Source: Fidelibacterota bacterium (lineage in GTDB: Bacteria; Fidelibacterota; UBA8477; JABMPR01). From it: a DNA stretch of 64,000 bases. Below are positions 1 through 8,900 of the stretch, in pieces (within the stretch, counting starts at the first letter, position 1; every line of letters begins with the position of its first letter). Below the pieces are notes generated by a model. The model was not told the origin of the DNA, searched no databases, and worked only from the letters and a program-made list of their open reading frames with translations. The DNA is taken from NCBI GenBank assembly GCA_018673925.1, contig JABHBL010000057.1, positions 164,978 through 228,977 on the forward strand. Reading direction: 5' to 3'. The position numbers and the translations under genes were made by a program.

Positions 1-1690
1 CAGTCAAATCAGCCGGGCTGGCTGAGCTACCCCGTGACAGAAACTCCTTATATTTGGGAATAAAGGATTCACCCTCTTCCAGGTATTGCTGATACAAGGC
101 AAAGACCAGCAGATTTCCAAAATTGTAGGCATAGACATAAAAGGGCACATTAAAAATATGGGGGATGGATGACCACTCCCAGGCATATTCCGGTGTGATG
201 GTGACGCTGTCGCCAAACATCTTCTCCAACTCAGCTGTATATAATTCACATAAGGCCTGAGGACTTTGAAGCTGTTCATTGATAGCCTTGTGTGAGGCCA
301 TTTCAAAACTGCTGAACATGTTTTGACGATGAGAGCTGGCAAAAATGTCTTCCAGTTTTCCGGTGAGCATGGATTTCTTCACTTCAACATCTGTCTCTTT
401 CTTCAAAAGAGAATCTGTCAGGACCATTTCTGAAAAAATAGAGGCGGTTTCAGCCAGAGGCAGGATTGAGTGATAGTTCATCAATTTCTGCTTACTGGAA
501 AGCATGGCATGAATGGCGTGTCCCAGTTCATGGGCCATGGTTGAAACATCCCGAACCTTGCCGGTGTAGTTCAGTAGGACATAGGGTTTCAGATCAGGGG
601 TTGAGCTGGCACAAAAGGCACCACCGCGTTTTTTGGGTTCAACTGGGGCATCAATACGATTTTCATCAAACATGGCCTTTGCCATCTCATAAAAATCATT
701 ATCAAAGGATTTAAAGCCATCCAGAACCAGGGTCTTGGCATCTTCGAAAGGATAGGCCTTTGAGGACTGGGGCAGCGGCGCATAAATATCCGCCAGGGTC
801 ATCTCATCCATCTCAAGCATTTTGGCTTTCAGTTTATAATAACGGTTCACCAGGGAATAGGACTCGGTGGTCACATCGTTCAAAGCCTGGATGGCTGCGT
901 CACTCAAATCATTGTGAGTGTTCATGGTGCTGATTGGTTGATCAAAACCACGGATATCCACTTCAATCCCGTGGTCTTTAACCAATGAGTTATAGAGATG
1001 ATTAATAACCAGAGAGTTATCCTCATAACGAGTAAAAAACAGCTTCATGGCTCTCTGTCGAACATCGGCATCTGGATGCTGTCTCATAGCGCGAAGCTGG
1101 TCTCCGTTAAGTGTTTTAGTCTCACCATCCATTTCGAATTCAAACGAAAATGAAGCGGTGAGTTCCCCATAGAGCTTTTGATGGGCATTGCTGCCATTCA
1201 GGTCCTTGAGGTTGATGACCTGCTCTTCTTTTTCAGAGAGGTTGTATTTAGCATTTTTGCGCATTTTGGCAATTTTATACCCAAAATCCTTGAGCGCTTC
1301 GGCACCTTCAAACTTGGCAAATTGATCATCAGAAAGGTTGCCCAGTTCCAAGGAGAAAAAGACCAGCAGGTTTGAGGTGGTTGAGGAGGATTGCTCAATT
1401 TTACCCAGGAGGGCTTTGATGTTGTCGTCTGCTGTATCAACAGCATATTCAAGGTTGACGAACATGCCAAGCCTATAGAGGGGACCACTAATCGCCTCAA
1501 GTTCATCATAGGCTCCTGCCAAGGCTTCTGGTGTGAGGTCACCTAGTTTGCCACGATACTGCTCAACAAAGCGTTCTGCCTGTTGGCGACTCTGGTTTAA
1601 AACGATGTCAATTTTTGGATCATCCAGGCCTGAGAAAAGCTCACTTAAATCCCAGCGAACATTTTCTGCTCCAGTTACTTGTGTATTCAT
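1..1690 (-). CDS. pepF: Oligoendopeptidase F, peptidase family M3 (3' end cut by window)
   Basis: Cytoplasmic zinc metallopeptidase that degrades short peptides. The frame runs from an ATG at 1690 without a stop to the window edge, giving 563 residues of a family that is usually near 600, so only a short C-terminal piece is missing. The zinc site H387-E-L-G-H391 sits in the context MAHELGHAIHAM. The end also shows family-like sequence (AWEWSSIPHIF, FYVYAYNFGNLL). A good ribosome binding site, GGGAGAAATAA, precedes the ATG. There is no signal peptide, so it should act inside the cell on peptides released by other proteases or taken up. Family assignment is firm; substrate range is not visible. 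Confidence 0.93.
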   Translation of the reverse strand, partial: MNTQVTGAENVRWDLSELFSGLDDPKIDIVLNQSRQQAERFVEQYRGKLGDLTPEALAGAYDELEAISGPLYRLGMFVNLEYAVDTADDNIKALLGKIEQSSSTTSNLLVFFSLELGNLSDDQFAKFEGAEALKDFGYKIAKMRKNAKYNLSEKEEQVINLKDLNGSNAHQKLYGELTASFSFEFEMDGETKTLNGDQLRAMRQHPDADVRQRAMKLFFTRYEDNSLVINHLYNSLVKDHGIEVDIRGFDQPISTMNTHNDLSDAAIQALNDVTTESYSLVNRYYKLKAKMLEMDEMTLADIYAPLPQSSKAYPFEDAKTLVLDGFKSFDNDFYEMAKAMFDENRIDAPVEPKKRGGAFCASSTPDLKPYVLLNYTGKVRDVSTMAHELGHAIHAMLSSKQKLMNYHSILPLAETASIFSEMVLTDSLLKKETDVEVKKSMLTGKLEDIFASSHRQNMFSSFEMASHKAINEQLQSPQALCELYTAELEKMFGDSVTITPEYAWEWSSIPHIFNVPFYVYAYNFGNLLVFALYQQYLEEGESFIPKYKEFLSRGSSASPADLT

Positions 1691-1816
1691 TTATTTCTCC
1701 CGATTGTGTAGATTCATGTTTTCGCCCCAAACTAAGCGAGGTGGGTACTGTTATTAAGAAAATTCGACGAGGGTCTGATCTGTAGGGAATGTAAAAATAC
1801 GGATCGGATTGACAGA

Positions 1817-3076
1817 TTACACCTGAAGGCCAAACATTAAAATAGGAGCCTTGTCCAGGGGATATCCCTCTAGAAAGCCAACAGACTTAAAGCCCACTTC
1901 AATGACGATTTTCATGGGATAGCGTGTATCTGGGATTTTGAAATATGACCTTAGGGAAAAGGCTGCTCCAGTATTTTTACCACGTAGATCCTCATCACCA
2001 CCAAACTTCAATGGAGGCTGTCTCCACAGGTCAAGTTTCACATCAGCTGAAAACGTCGATTTAGCGAAGGGATAAGAAACAAGGGCACCGACACCACCCC
2101 AGTTATCATAATAGCTGGCGTCTCCCCAGCGGAAATAGAGCAAATACAGAACTTCGTCCAAGAGGAGGTAGTTTTCAAGATAGGTTTCCACTCCAAAGGG
2201 CGTTAATCCGACATGGAACGTAGGTAGATAATTGGTGTTACCAAGCTTGAGAGAAGGAACGTTACCAGAGGGCTGTCCTCCCCAAAGGTAACCAACCAGA
2301 TTATTATAAATACTCAACCAAAAAAATGGATCAAGAGCATTTAAATTGCTGACCTTCTTTAAATCATCCAGACTATACGGGTAACCCGATATGGCATGAA
2401 AACCATTGTCTGCATTCAGGTAATGAATGTAAGCCTGTGGATCATTAAAACGCTGTTGGCCTTCCACAAGATCCAGGGCATCTTCGATATAATGAAGTAT
2501 GTTTTGGAGGGACCAAAAATATAGCCAGCTCTCACGATAATGCATTGAGCCAGAGACCATCCAGCGTTGTCGTAAGTGGCGGTTAAGCACATGCTCCGAT
2601 TCAATTCCGCCAATCCATATTCCCAGGCGCTCCTGTGTACTGTACTCTCCAGGATAAGAAGAATAGGATGCCCAGCCACCCCCGTCACCATAGGGCGGGG
2701 GCCATTCGTAACCATAATCTATTCCACGAAGACCCAGCTCACGATAACGCGCACCGTGTCCGTACCACTCATGCATGAATACCATGCTGAAGAAATCAAC
2801 TGGCAGATCAAGCAGTGCAAATTTAAGTGAGCGACCAGCCAGTCCTGTCATTTTTCCAGTGACCGTGTTTTCTGGGACCCATGTGGTTCCCAGAAAATTG
2901 TCTTCTAGTGAGGCCAGATAAAAATGCAGGGAGGCTATGCTTTCGGCACCTCCGCGCATCTCCAGCCCGGGGCTCAAAAGCATTGATCCCGGATATGAAA
3001 TCTTTTCAGAAGCCCAACCCGAGATGGTAATCAGTAATTGAAAGGCAAGTAACTTAATGGATGTTGAACGCCACAT
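1817..3076 (-). CDS. Exported protein of unknown function with an HEWYGH (HExxH) motif
   Basis: 419 residues starting with a signal peptide (about residues 1-22, ending GWAS) behind a strong ribosome binding site (GGGAGGG, 6 bases from the ATG). H102-E-W-Y-G-H107 matches the zincin HExxH pattern and is followed by a conserved-looking glycine-rich stretch and E159/E161 in GGIESEH, possible third-ligand positions. The second half is rich in aromatic and alternating residues and ends in V-x-V/L patterns, which could be an outer-membrane beta barrel. I do not recognise the family. It could be an envelope metallopeptidase or a non-catalytic barrel with a chance motif. It is transcribed towards pepF with about 125 bases between them. 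Confidence 0.6.
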   Translation of the reverse strand: MWRSTSIKLLAFQLLITISGWASEKISYPGSMLLSPGLEMRGGAESIASLHFYLASLEDNFLGTTWVPENTVTGKMTGLAGRSLKFALLDLPVDFFSMVFMHEWYGHGARYRELGLRGIDYGYEWPPPYGDGGGWASYSSYPGEYSTQERLGIWIGGIESEHVLNRHLRQRWMVSGSMHYRESWLYFWSLQNILHYIEDALDLVEGQQRFNDPQAYIHYLNADNGFHAISGYPYSLDDLKKVSNLNALDPFFWLSIYNNLVGYLWGGQPSGNVPSLKLGNTNYLPTFHVGLTPFGVETYLENYLLLDEVLYLLYFRWGDASYYDNWGGVGALVSYPFAKSTFSADVKLDLWRQPPLKFGGDEDLRGKNTGAAFSLRSYFKIPDTRYPMKIVIEVGFKSVGFLEGYPLDKAPILMFGLQV

Positions 3077-3487
3077 ATCAACCCTCCCCCTTTTTGATTG
3101 ACAGAATATATAGATTGAAACTCCAGGGTCACCTTGAATTCGCCAGATGGAGGCATGGTTCTGTATTCGGCCTGAACGCCATATAAATGAAGCCTACAGG
3201 GTCTAACTGGATAACATCGCCGCAAAAGCTCTTGGTGATCTTCAGAGCTTAATTCGCTGGAAAAACATTTCCTTCAGCTCATTGCAGCTGAATCTCATCC
3301 AACAGCTTCCAAAGAGCAAAGCAATCAATCGCGGATGAGATAGAAGGCCGACATAAAGCCGGCGTGTCATGCTGAGCTCGTCGAAGTACACGCAGGCTGA
3401 AAGTAGACAGGGGAACAGTAGAAAAAGTTTAACACCAATAGAGAAGAGAAATATTAGTTTATGGGGTCAAAACAACAGGAAATTGAT
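3077..3487. other. Intergenic region between divergent genes, with a small hairpin repeat
   Basis: About 410 bases separate the HEWYGH protein (minus) from the GroES gene (plus) and must hold both promoters. The only clear structure is at 3362-3393, where the arms GCGTGT and ACACGC flank the sequence CATGCTGAGCTCGTCGAAGT. The core TGAGC-n-GTCGAAG recurs loosely at 49905-49917. I see no convincing gene: the minus-strand frame at 3031-3225 lacks a ribosome binding site and resembles nothing known. Confidence 0.5.
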
Positions 3488-3877
3488 ATGGCTAAAAATT
3501 TAGATAAACTCAATGTGATTGGCGACCGGGTGTTGATCTACCCAGATTCAGGTCAGGACCGCACCTCATCAGGATTGTATTTACCTCCAACAGTTACCGA
3601 GAAAGAGTCCGTTCAGGGAGGCTATGTGGTGGCTGTAGGTCCAGGAACACCCCTGGCCAGCACCGAAGGCGGTGACGATGTCTGGCAGGCATCAGATTCA
3701 AGCAAGGTGAAATATATTCCTCTAGAGATTGAAGTAGGGGACTATGCTCTGTATTTGAAGAAATTCGCCATCGATATTAAATATCAAGACGAGAAATATA
3801 TTATTGTACCCATGTCGGGCATTCTGGTTGTAGAGCGTGATGATGACAGCATTGACCTAAGTGATATTTTAAAATGA
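3488..3877 (+). CDS. GroES-family co-chaperonin
   Basis: GroES caps the GroEL cage during protein folding. The sequence has the mobile-loop region (TSSGLYLPP), the VAVGPG turn after the first beta strand, the GDYALYLKKFA strand and the terminal ILVVERDD strand. At about 129 residues it is longer than the usual 95, with an acidic insertion after VGPG and an acidic tail. The ATG at 3488 is preferred because AGGA lies 7 bases upstream; the ATG at 3461 has no clear site. No groEL is adjacent, so this may be a second, stand-alone GroES. A DUF1844 gene follows 16 bases downstream and is probably co-transcribed. Confidence 0.88.
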   Translation: MAKNLDKLNVIGDRVLIYPDSGQDRTSSGLYLPPTVTEKESVQGGYVVAVGPGTPLASTEGGDDVWQASDSSKVKYIPLEIEVGDYALYLKKFAIDIKYQDEKYIIVPMSGILVVERDDDSIDLSDILK

Positions 3878-3893
3878 GAATGTGAGAGAGATA

Positions 3894-4169
3894 ATGCCAA
3901 ACACCAAGATTAATCCCAATGAACTATTTTCTTTACTCGTGAACCAGCTCAGCGCTGGAGCCTGGTCTCAACTAGGCAAAACACCCAACCCTATTACAGG
4001 TAAGCCAGAGAAAAATCTCGAAGCCGCAGCCGTCAGTATTGGTATTCTGGAGTCCCTGCTCTTTAAAACAGCGGGCAACCTGAATCGTCAGGAAGATGTA
4101 TTGCTATCAGATAAGGTAAGAGAGTTGAAACTAAGTTTGGTGGAGGAGTCAAACAAAAGATCTCTCTAG
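3894..4169 (+). CDS. DUF1844 domain protein
   Basis: A small cytoplasmic protein of 91 residues. The pattern FSLLVNQLSAGAWSQLG, then NPITGKPEKNLEAA, then an alpha-helical GILESLLFKTAGNL and a closing VRELKLSLVEE helix matches the DUF1844 family, whose function is not established. It starts 16 bases after the GroES stop with GAGAGAG just upstream of the ATG; the GTG at 3882 is an alternative start with no better site. It converges with the SpoIID-like gene, leaving 15 bases between stops. Confidence 0.8.
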   Translation: MPNTKINPNELFSLLVNQLSAGAWSQLGKTPNPITGKPEKNLEAAAVSIGILESLLFKTAGNLNRQEDVLLSDKVRELKLSLVEESNKRSL

Positions 4170-4184
4170 CTGACGAGCCCCTGT

Positions 4185-5483
4185 TTAGTCACCGTAAATA
4201 TTCAACAAGTCCGCTTTTGAATAGTAGTGTTTAAGTATCAGATCGAAGGTGTTCCCTAGAGTAGCCTGAGCGACAGCACCACTCTGACACATGCCCACAC
4301 CATGTCCCCAACCAGCTCCACGGATAACCACCTTATTGCCCTCTCGTTTTACATAGAACGCAGAACTTCTCAAGGAAGGACTAAAAAGCTGTCTCAGCGA
4401 GAGCTCTCCATTGATGGTAAGCTTGCCTTTCTCAAAAACGATACGGGCTTTATAAATGCGTCCAGAGGGGCCACGCTTTAGTACGCGAAGTCTTTTAAAC
4501 AAGCCCAGCTCATTGTCATCTGTGAGCATATCAGTTAATTCTTGAATCGTGAACTCCCGGGACCAGCGGAAGTTTTTCTTACTCCAGCCAGGCAGACAGG
4601 TGTTTGAGTCTGGATTACAGTACACATCGGGGGAGGACTTTATCCAGCGTTTAGCTTTCCAGCTCCACTTCAGGTTGGGTGCACTACGACCCTCATTGTC
4701 TGCCAGGGAAACCTGATAGCTTTCAAGACGATTCCGACCTGGCCAAACGTTGCTGATTAGTTCAGCTCGACCACCACAGTTTGAGGCGTAGAAAGCATTC
4801 ATGGGTTGCCCATCCTCGCTGATGATCAGACCAGCCGTTTCATCCACGGCTCGGTCTGACATAGATGTGCGTTTTTTATTACCACTGAAAACCTGGCATT
4901 CCACATCAGACGTGAGATCATAGAACTCCCCACTATAGAGTTTTGAGGTCAGAGCTATGACGGCTTCGGATCTGGCCGCTACGGCCTGGGCTTTGAGGGC
5001 TTCCAAGGGAGAGGTGCCGCCAATTTCATAGGGCACAACGCCCTTAAGGTAGGTTTCCAGGGGCAATTGAACGATGACATTCATTTCTTGATTTGTCCCG
5101 AGATATACATGGAACGCACCTTCATAAATTCGGTCTTCTACCCCAGCCCACCACCAACCCACTCCATATGGCACGGATGAAATGCCAATAGTGGAGGTAT
5201 CGTTAGTTGAACCAAACATAAAGGAGGGGGTTTTAGCCAACAGGACACCACTGCTGTCAAACACGGATATCTGTCCAGCACCCTTGACAAGTTGAATCTG
5301 AGAATCAACAGGCAGAGTCATTTTGGAATTTGATGTGTTGCGGAAAGACCATTCACCCCTGAGAGAAATGTTGAGTGTGTCAAGAGTGTTGATGATTCTA
5401 ACACGGACCTCCGGCTCTTGATTGAATAGAGGTTGAGCTAATCCGGAGGAGACAAAAAGCGTAATGAGAAGAAGTCGTTTCAT
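4185..5483 (-). CDS. SpoIID/LytB-domain protein, exported
   Basis: 432 residues with an N-terminal signal peptide (MKRLLLITLFVSSGLAQ). The central part has the SpoIID/LytB signature YLKGVVPYEI, then EALKAQAVAARSEA, then FYASNCGG, and the C-terminus has the typical GAGWGHGVGMCQSGA and a trailing HYYSKADL. In sporulating Firmicutes SpoIID is a lytic transglycosylase that cuts denuded peptidoglycan; related proteins in non-sporulating Gram-negatives are exported and of uncertain role, so peptidoglycan processing in the periplasm is inference. The region before the domain (residues 20-140) resembles the beta-rich N-terminal part of LytB-like proteins. Confidence 0.87.
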   Translation of the reverse strand: MKRLLLITLFVSSGLAQPLFNQEPEVRVRIINTLDTLNISLRGEWSFRNTSNSKMTLPVDSQIQLVKGAGQISVFDSSGVLLAKTPSFMFGSTNDTSTIGISSVPYGVGWWWAGVEDRIYEGAFHVYLGTNQEMNVIVQLPLETYLKGVVPYEIGGTSPLEALKAQAVAARSEAVIALTSKLYSGEFYDLTSDVECQVFSGNKKRTSMSDRAVDETAGLIISEDGQPMNAFYASNCGGRAELISNVWPGRNRLESYQVSLADNEGRSAPNLKWSWKAKRWIKSSPDVYCNPDSNTCLPGWSKKNFRWSREFTIQELTDMLTDDNELGLFKRLRVLKRGPSGRIYKARIVFEKGKLTINGELSLRQLFSPSLRSSAFYVKREGNKVVIRGAGWGHGVGMCQSGAVAQATLGNTFDLILKHYYSKADLLNIYGD

Positions 5484-5521
5484 GCGGGAGGGCTTTCCTT
5501 TAACGGGGGCGGGAGACTTAA

Positions 5522-5887
5522 TTAAAAGTTTTTATCCAGGAGGTCTCGTACACGCTCAACGCTCACAGGTTTTACGATATACCCAAGTGGATCCAGGGCC
5601 TTAATCTGTGCAATAACATCATCATCATGATAACCAGTAAGGAAAATGATTTTCGTTTGCAGCGTTGTCAGGATTGTTTTGGCGGTCTCGATTCCATTGA
5701 TACTACCAGCCAAATTGACATCCATCAAGATGACATCTGGTTTCTCGGCGAGAGCGATTTTTATAGCACGGTCGCCTCGAGTGGCCAACGGGCAGACACT
5801 ATAGCCTGCTTTCTCAAGACCCATCTTCAAAGAGGATGCGGTGATGACTTCGTCTTCAACCAGGAGAATGCGTGTTTGGTCTGTCAT
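5522..5887 (-). CDS. Stand-alone response regulator receiver domain
   Basis: 121 residues forming a single receiver (CheY-like) domain with no output domain. The acidic pair E11-D12-E13, phospho-acceptor D56 (VILMDVNLAG), T84 (FLTGYHDDD) and K106 (YIVKPVS) are all present, so it should be phosphorylated normally. It lies 58 bases downstream of the large histidine kinase gene on the same strand and is its probable partner. The SINGIETA segment after D56 is typical of receivers paired with HisKA_2/HWE kinases. Output must be by protein contact. Confidence 0.9.
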   Translation of the reverse strand: MTDQTRILLVEDEVITASSLKMGLEKAGYSVCPLATRGDRAIKIALAEKPDVILMDVNLAGSINGIETAKTILTTLQTKIIFLTGYHDDDVIAQIKALDPLGYIVKPVSVERVRDLLDKNF

Positions 5888-5945
5888 AAAAGAAATTTCC
5901 CCAGAAAATAATAAACCAGGCTGATTCGCCTGATATGTCAGTCTG

Positions 5946-8900
5946 TTAATCTAACTTAAGGCTGGGGATTGTTATCAAATACTTTACCCCGTCTTTGGAG
6001 GAAGCTTTTAGTGTACCAAAAAGCTGAAGATCAATAATATCCCGAATGATTTGCAGCCCCAGCGTCTCATCACCGCTGAGCTCATCACCACTGGCCACAC
6101 CAACGCCATCATCCCCAATTTCTATATCTAGACCATCTTTTCCAAAGCTCTCGGTCCGGACAATAATTTTTCCGTCGCGGTGGTCAGGAAAGCCATATTT
6201 TAAGGCATTGCTGACAATTTCATTTATTACAAGACCCAAAGGAATGGCGGTTTGAATGTTTATTGGAATTGGTTCAGATTGACATTCAAGCGTGATATCT
6301 CCCAGGGTGGTTTTATAGGCCAAAATGAGGCGATTTACTAGGTTTTGCAGATAAGTGTCCAACATAATCTCAGCCAGGTTTCTGGATCGATACAGAAGAT
6401 CGTGCACCATGCTCATGCTATAAATCCGATTGGTCATTTCATCCACAACAGCCTTAGCCTCAGCGCTTGACGTTTTCATGCCCTGCATTTCGAGCAGCCC
6501 TACAATAACCTGCATGTTGTTTTTTGTTCGATGATAGACTTCTTTTAGAAGGACTTCTTTCTCCTTAATGGTGCTTTGAAGCTGGAGCTCTCTGTCTTTT
6601 AGCGCGTTGGTTTGTTCAAGAATTAGCTCATCTGCCCGAGCTCTGACCAGTGCCCCACCAATTTGGTTTGCAAAAACTTTTAATTTTTGCAGGTCATCAT
6701 CCTTAAAATGTTCAACAGTATAGCTCTGTAAAGAGAAAGCCCCGATTTGAATTCCCTCCCAAAAAATAGGTACAAATACAAGGGACATGCTCCGTCTTGT
6801 TGAGTCACCAAAGGGAGCAGCAATGGGTTGCCCGTCGTCTTCTTTCCGGTTAAGCAGTTTGGGGGAGGGAAGAATAAAGGTGGCCACGCTATTATCCAGA
6901 TCCAATGGGTTCACTTCTGTTTCCACCTCCACAAGCCTGTCGTCTCCAGTAAAAGTATCTTGTGCAAACAGGCCCACCGCCGTGTTTTCCTCGTGGTTTA
7001 TCTGGTATAAGGCGAAAGCATCGTATCCAAAAAGGTCATGGAGTAATGTAGCAGCAATAACACAGACCTCTCTGGGATCAAGAGAAACGGTGAGTTGGCG
7101 AGCAAGACGACGGAGTGAGTCACGAAATAGCTCATACTCATTTCGTTTAGTAACATCATGAAGAGAGGTAAGAAAGGCCTTCGGTTTATTGTCCAGGTCA
7201 AAATGTGGAATATAGCGGATGTCTAAATCATGTGCTCGACCATCAGGACCGGTTGTCGTTCTTGAGTAGGAGAGGGGTTCCCCAGTAGAAATTCTGGATA
7301 GATAGGGTTGAATCTCCAAATACGTGTCTTCTGGAATGATTTGACTGAAGGATTTTCCAATGACATCGGCTTTGTCGTATCCATACCAGCTTGCATAGGC
7401 TTCGTTCACATACAGGTATTTTTCATTCATATCAGAGTATGAAAACAGGCCAGGGATTGTATCAACGATTAACTCAAGCAGTTCCTTGTTTTCAGCAATT
7501 TCCTTCTGGGCGGACTCGATCGCGGTGACATCATCCATTTGCACCAGGATTGATTTGACTTTACCATCTTCACTGCTAATTGGAATCAGGGTTAAAATGA
7601 ACTCAAACTCACCCTGTCCTTGGGATATATAGTGATGCGGGAAACTGCAAGCCTCACCCTTGAGCAAGCGGGGCAGGTACTTCAAGGCAATACCCATTTC
7701 AGCTTTAGTGATGATGTTTTTTAAGGGGGTTCCAAACAAGGCATCACTGTTGATATTGAGTAATTCTGCAGTAGCATTATTTACGTATAGAAGTGACAGG
7801 TTAAGATCTACGAGGAATATATAACTAGTCAAATGTGATGTGATTACCTCTAATTGCTGACGGCTTTTTTCCAGCTGTTCCCGGGCAGTTACTCTATCAT
7901 GGATATCATTAAAAGAGAGCAGGATGACGGGCTTATCGGTGTGTTTTACCACAACACCGCTTATTTCAACCCAGCGCTCCTCGCCTGCCAGGGTGAGGTA
8001 CTTATGTTCGCGAACTCCCTCGGAGGGTGTTCCCGTCTCAAGAAGAAGCTCAACGCTTTCATGTGATACCTCTCTAAAATCTGGATGAACCAGAGAAAAA
8101 AGATCTATTCCTCGAACCTCTTCCAGGCTATTAGCACCAACAAAACTCAAGGCAGCCTGGTTGGCGTCCAGCAAAACACCCCTGTCGTGGACCACCATAG
8201 CCGTGGGGGAGTATTTAAATGCCAGCCTGTATCTCTCTTCACTGTTAAGCAGGGCTTGTCTTGTTGCATGGGCGTCGGTCACGTCTCGAAAGGAGGTCAT
8301 AATAATGGGACGTCCACCATCCATAAGCGAAACAGACATTGCGTCAACATCTCGAACTTCGCCAGTTGAAACAACAAACTTTTGCCTCATTATCTTGTTT
8401 GGACTTTTTGAACTGAGTAAGTCTTCGATTCTGTTTTTGGCTGCGGCGATTGAATCCGGGTGAATAAAATTAGAAACTGGCGTTTTTAGATATTTATCAT
8501 TATCGCCAGCCTTAAAAAAAGAGATTGCAGCTTGATTTGCCGCCAGAAGTACGGCTCCGTCATGGACAACAACAGGATCTGGAGAATTAGCGAATAGGGC
8601 TTTGTAGCGATCTTCTGCCGCCTTGAGATCTGTATAATCCATCAGGGTGCCCACAAAGCCAGCAGGCTCCCCCTGGGCATCAAGATATACCGCCTTTCGT
8701 GCCAGCATTTGTCTCAAAGCGCCGGAAGCATTTTTAAATTCCGTTGCATGAGATTGCAGCTCATTATCCTGTAGAAGTTTAAGGTCTTCTTTTTCGACCC
8801 GTTTAGCTGACGGGGTCTTCCAAATCTCCGTTACCTTCTTGCCCAGCATATCCTCTCTCTTTTTTCCAAAGAAATTCAAGTAGGCATCGTTTAGCATTGT

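Noticed and set aside
3461..3487. Upstream ATG for the GroES gene
   Set aside because: No ribosome binding site; the added nine residues do not match GroES N-termini, while ATG 3488 has AGGA at proper spacing.
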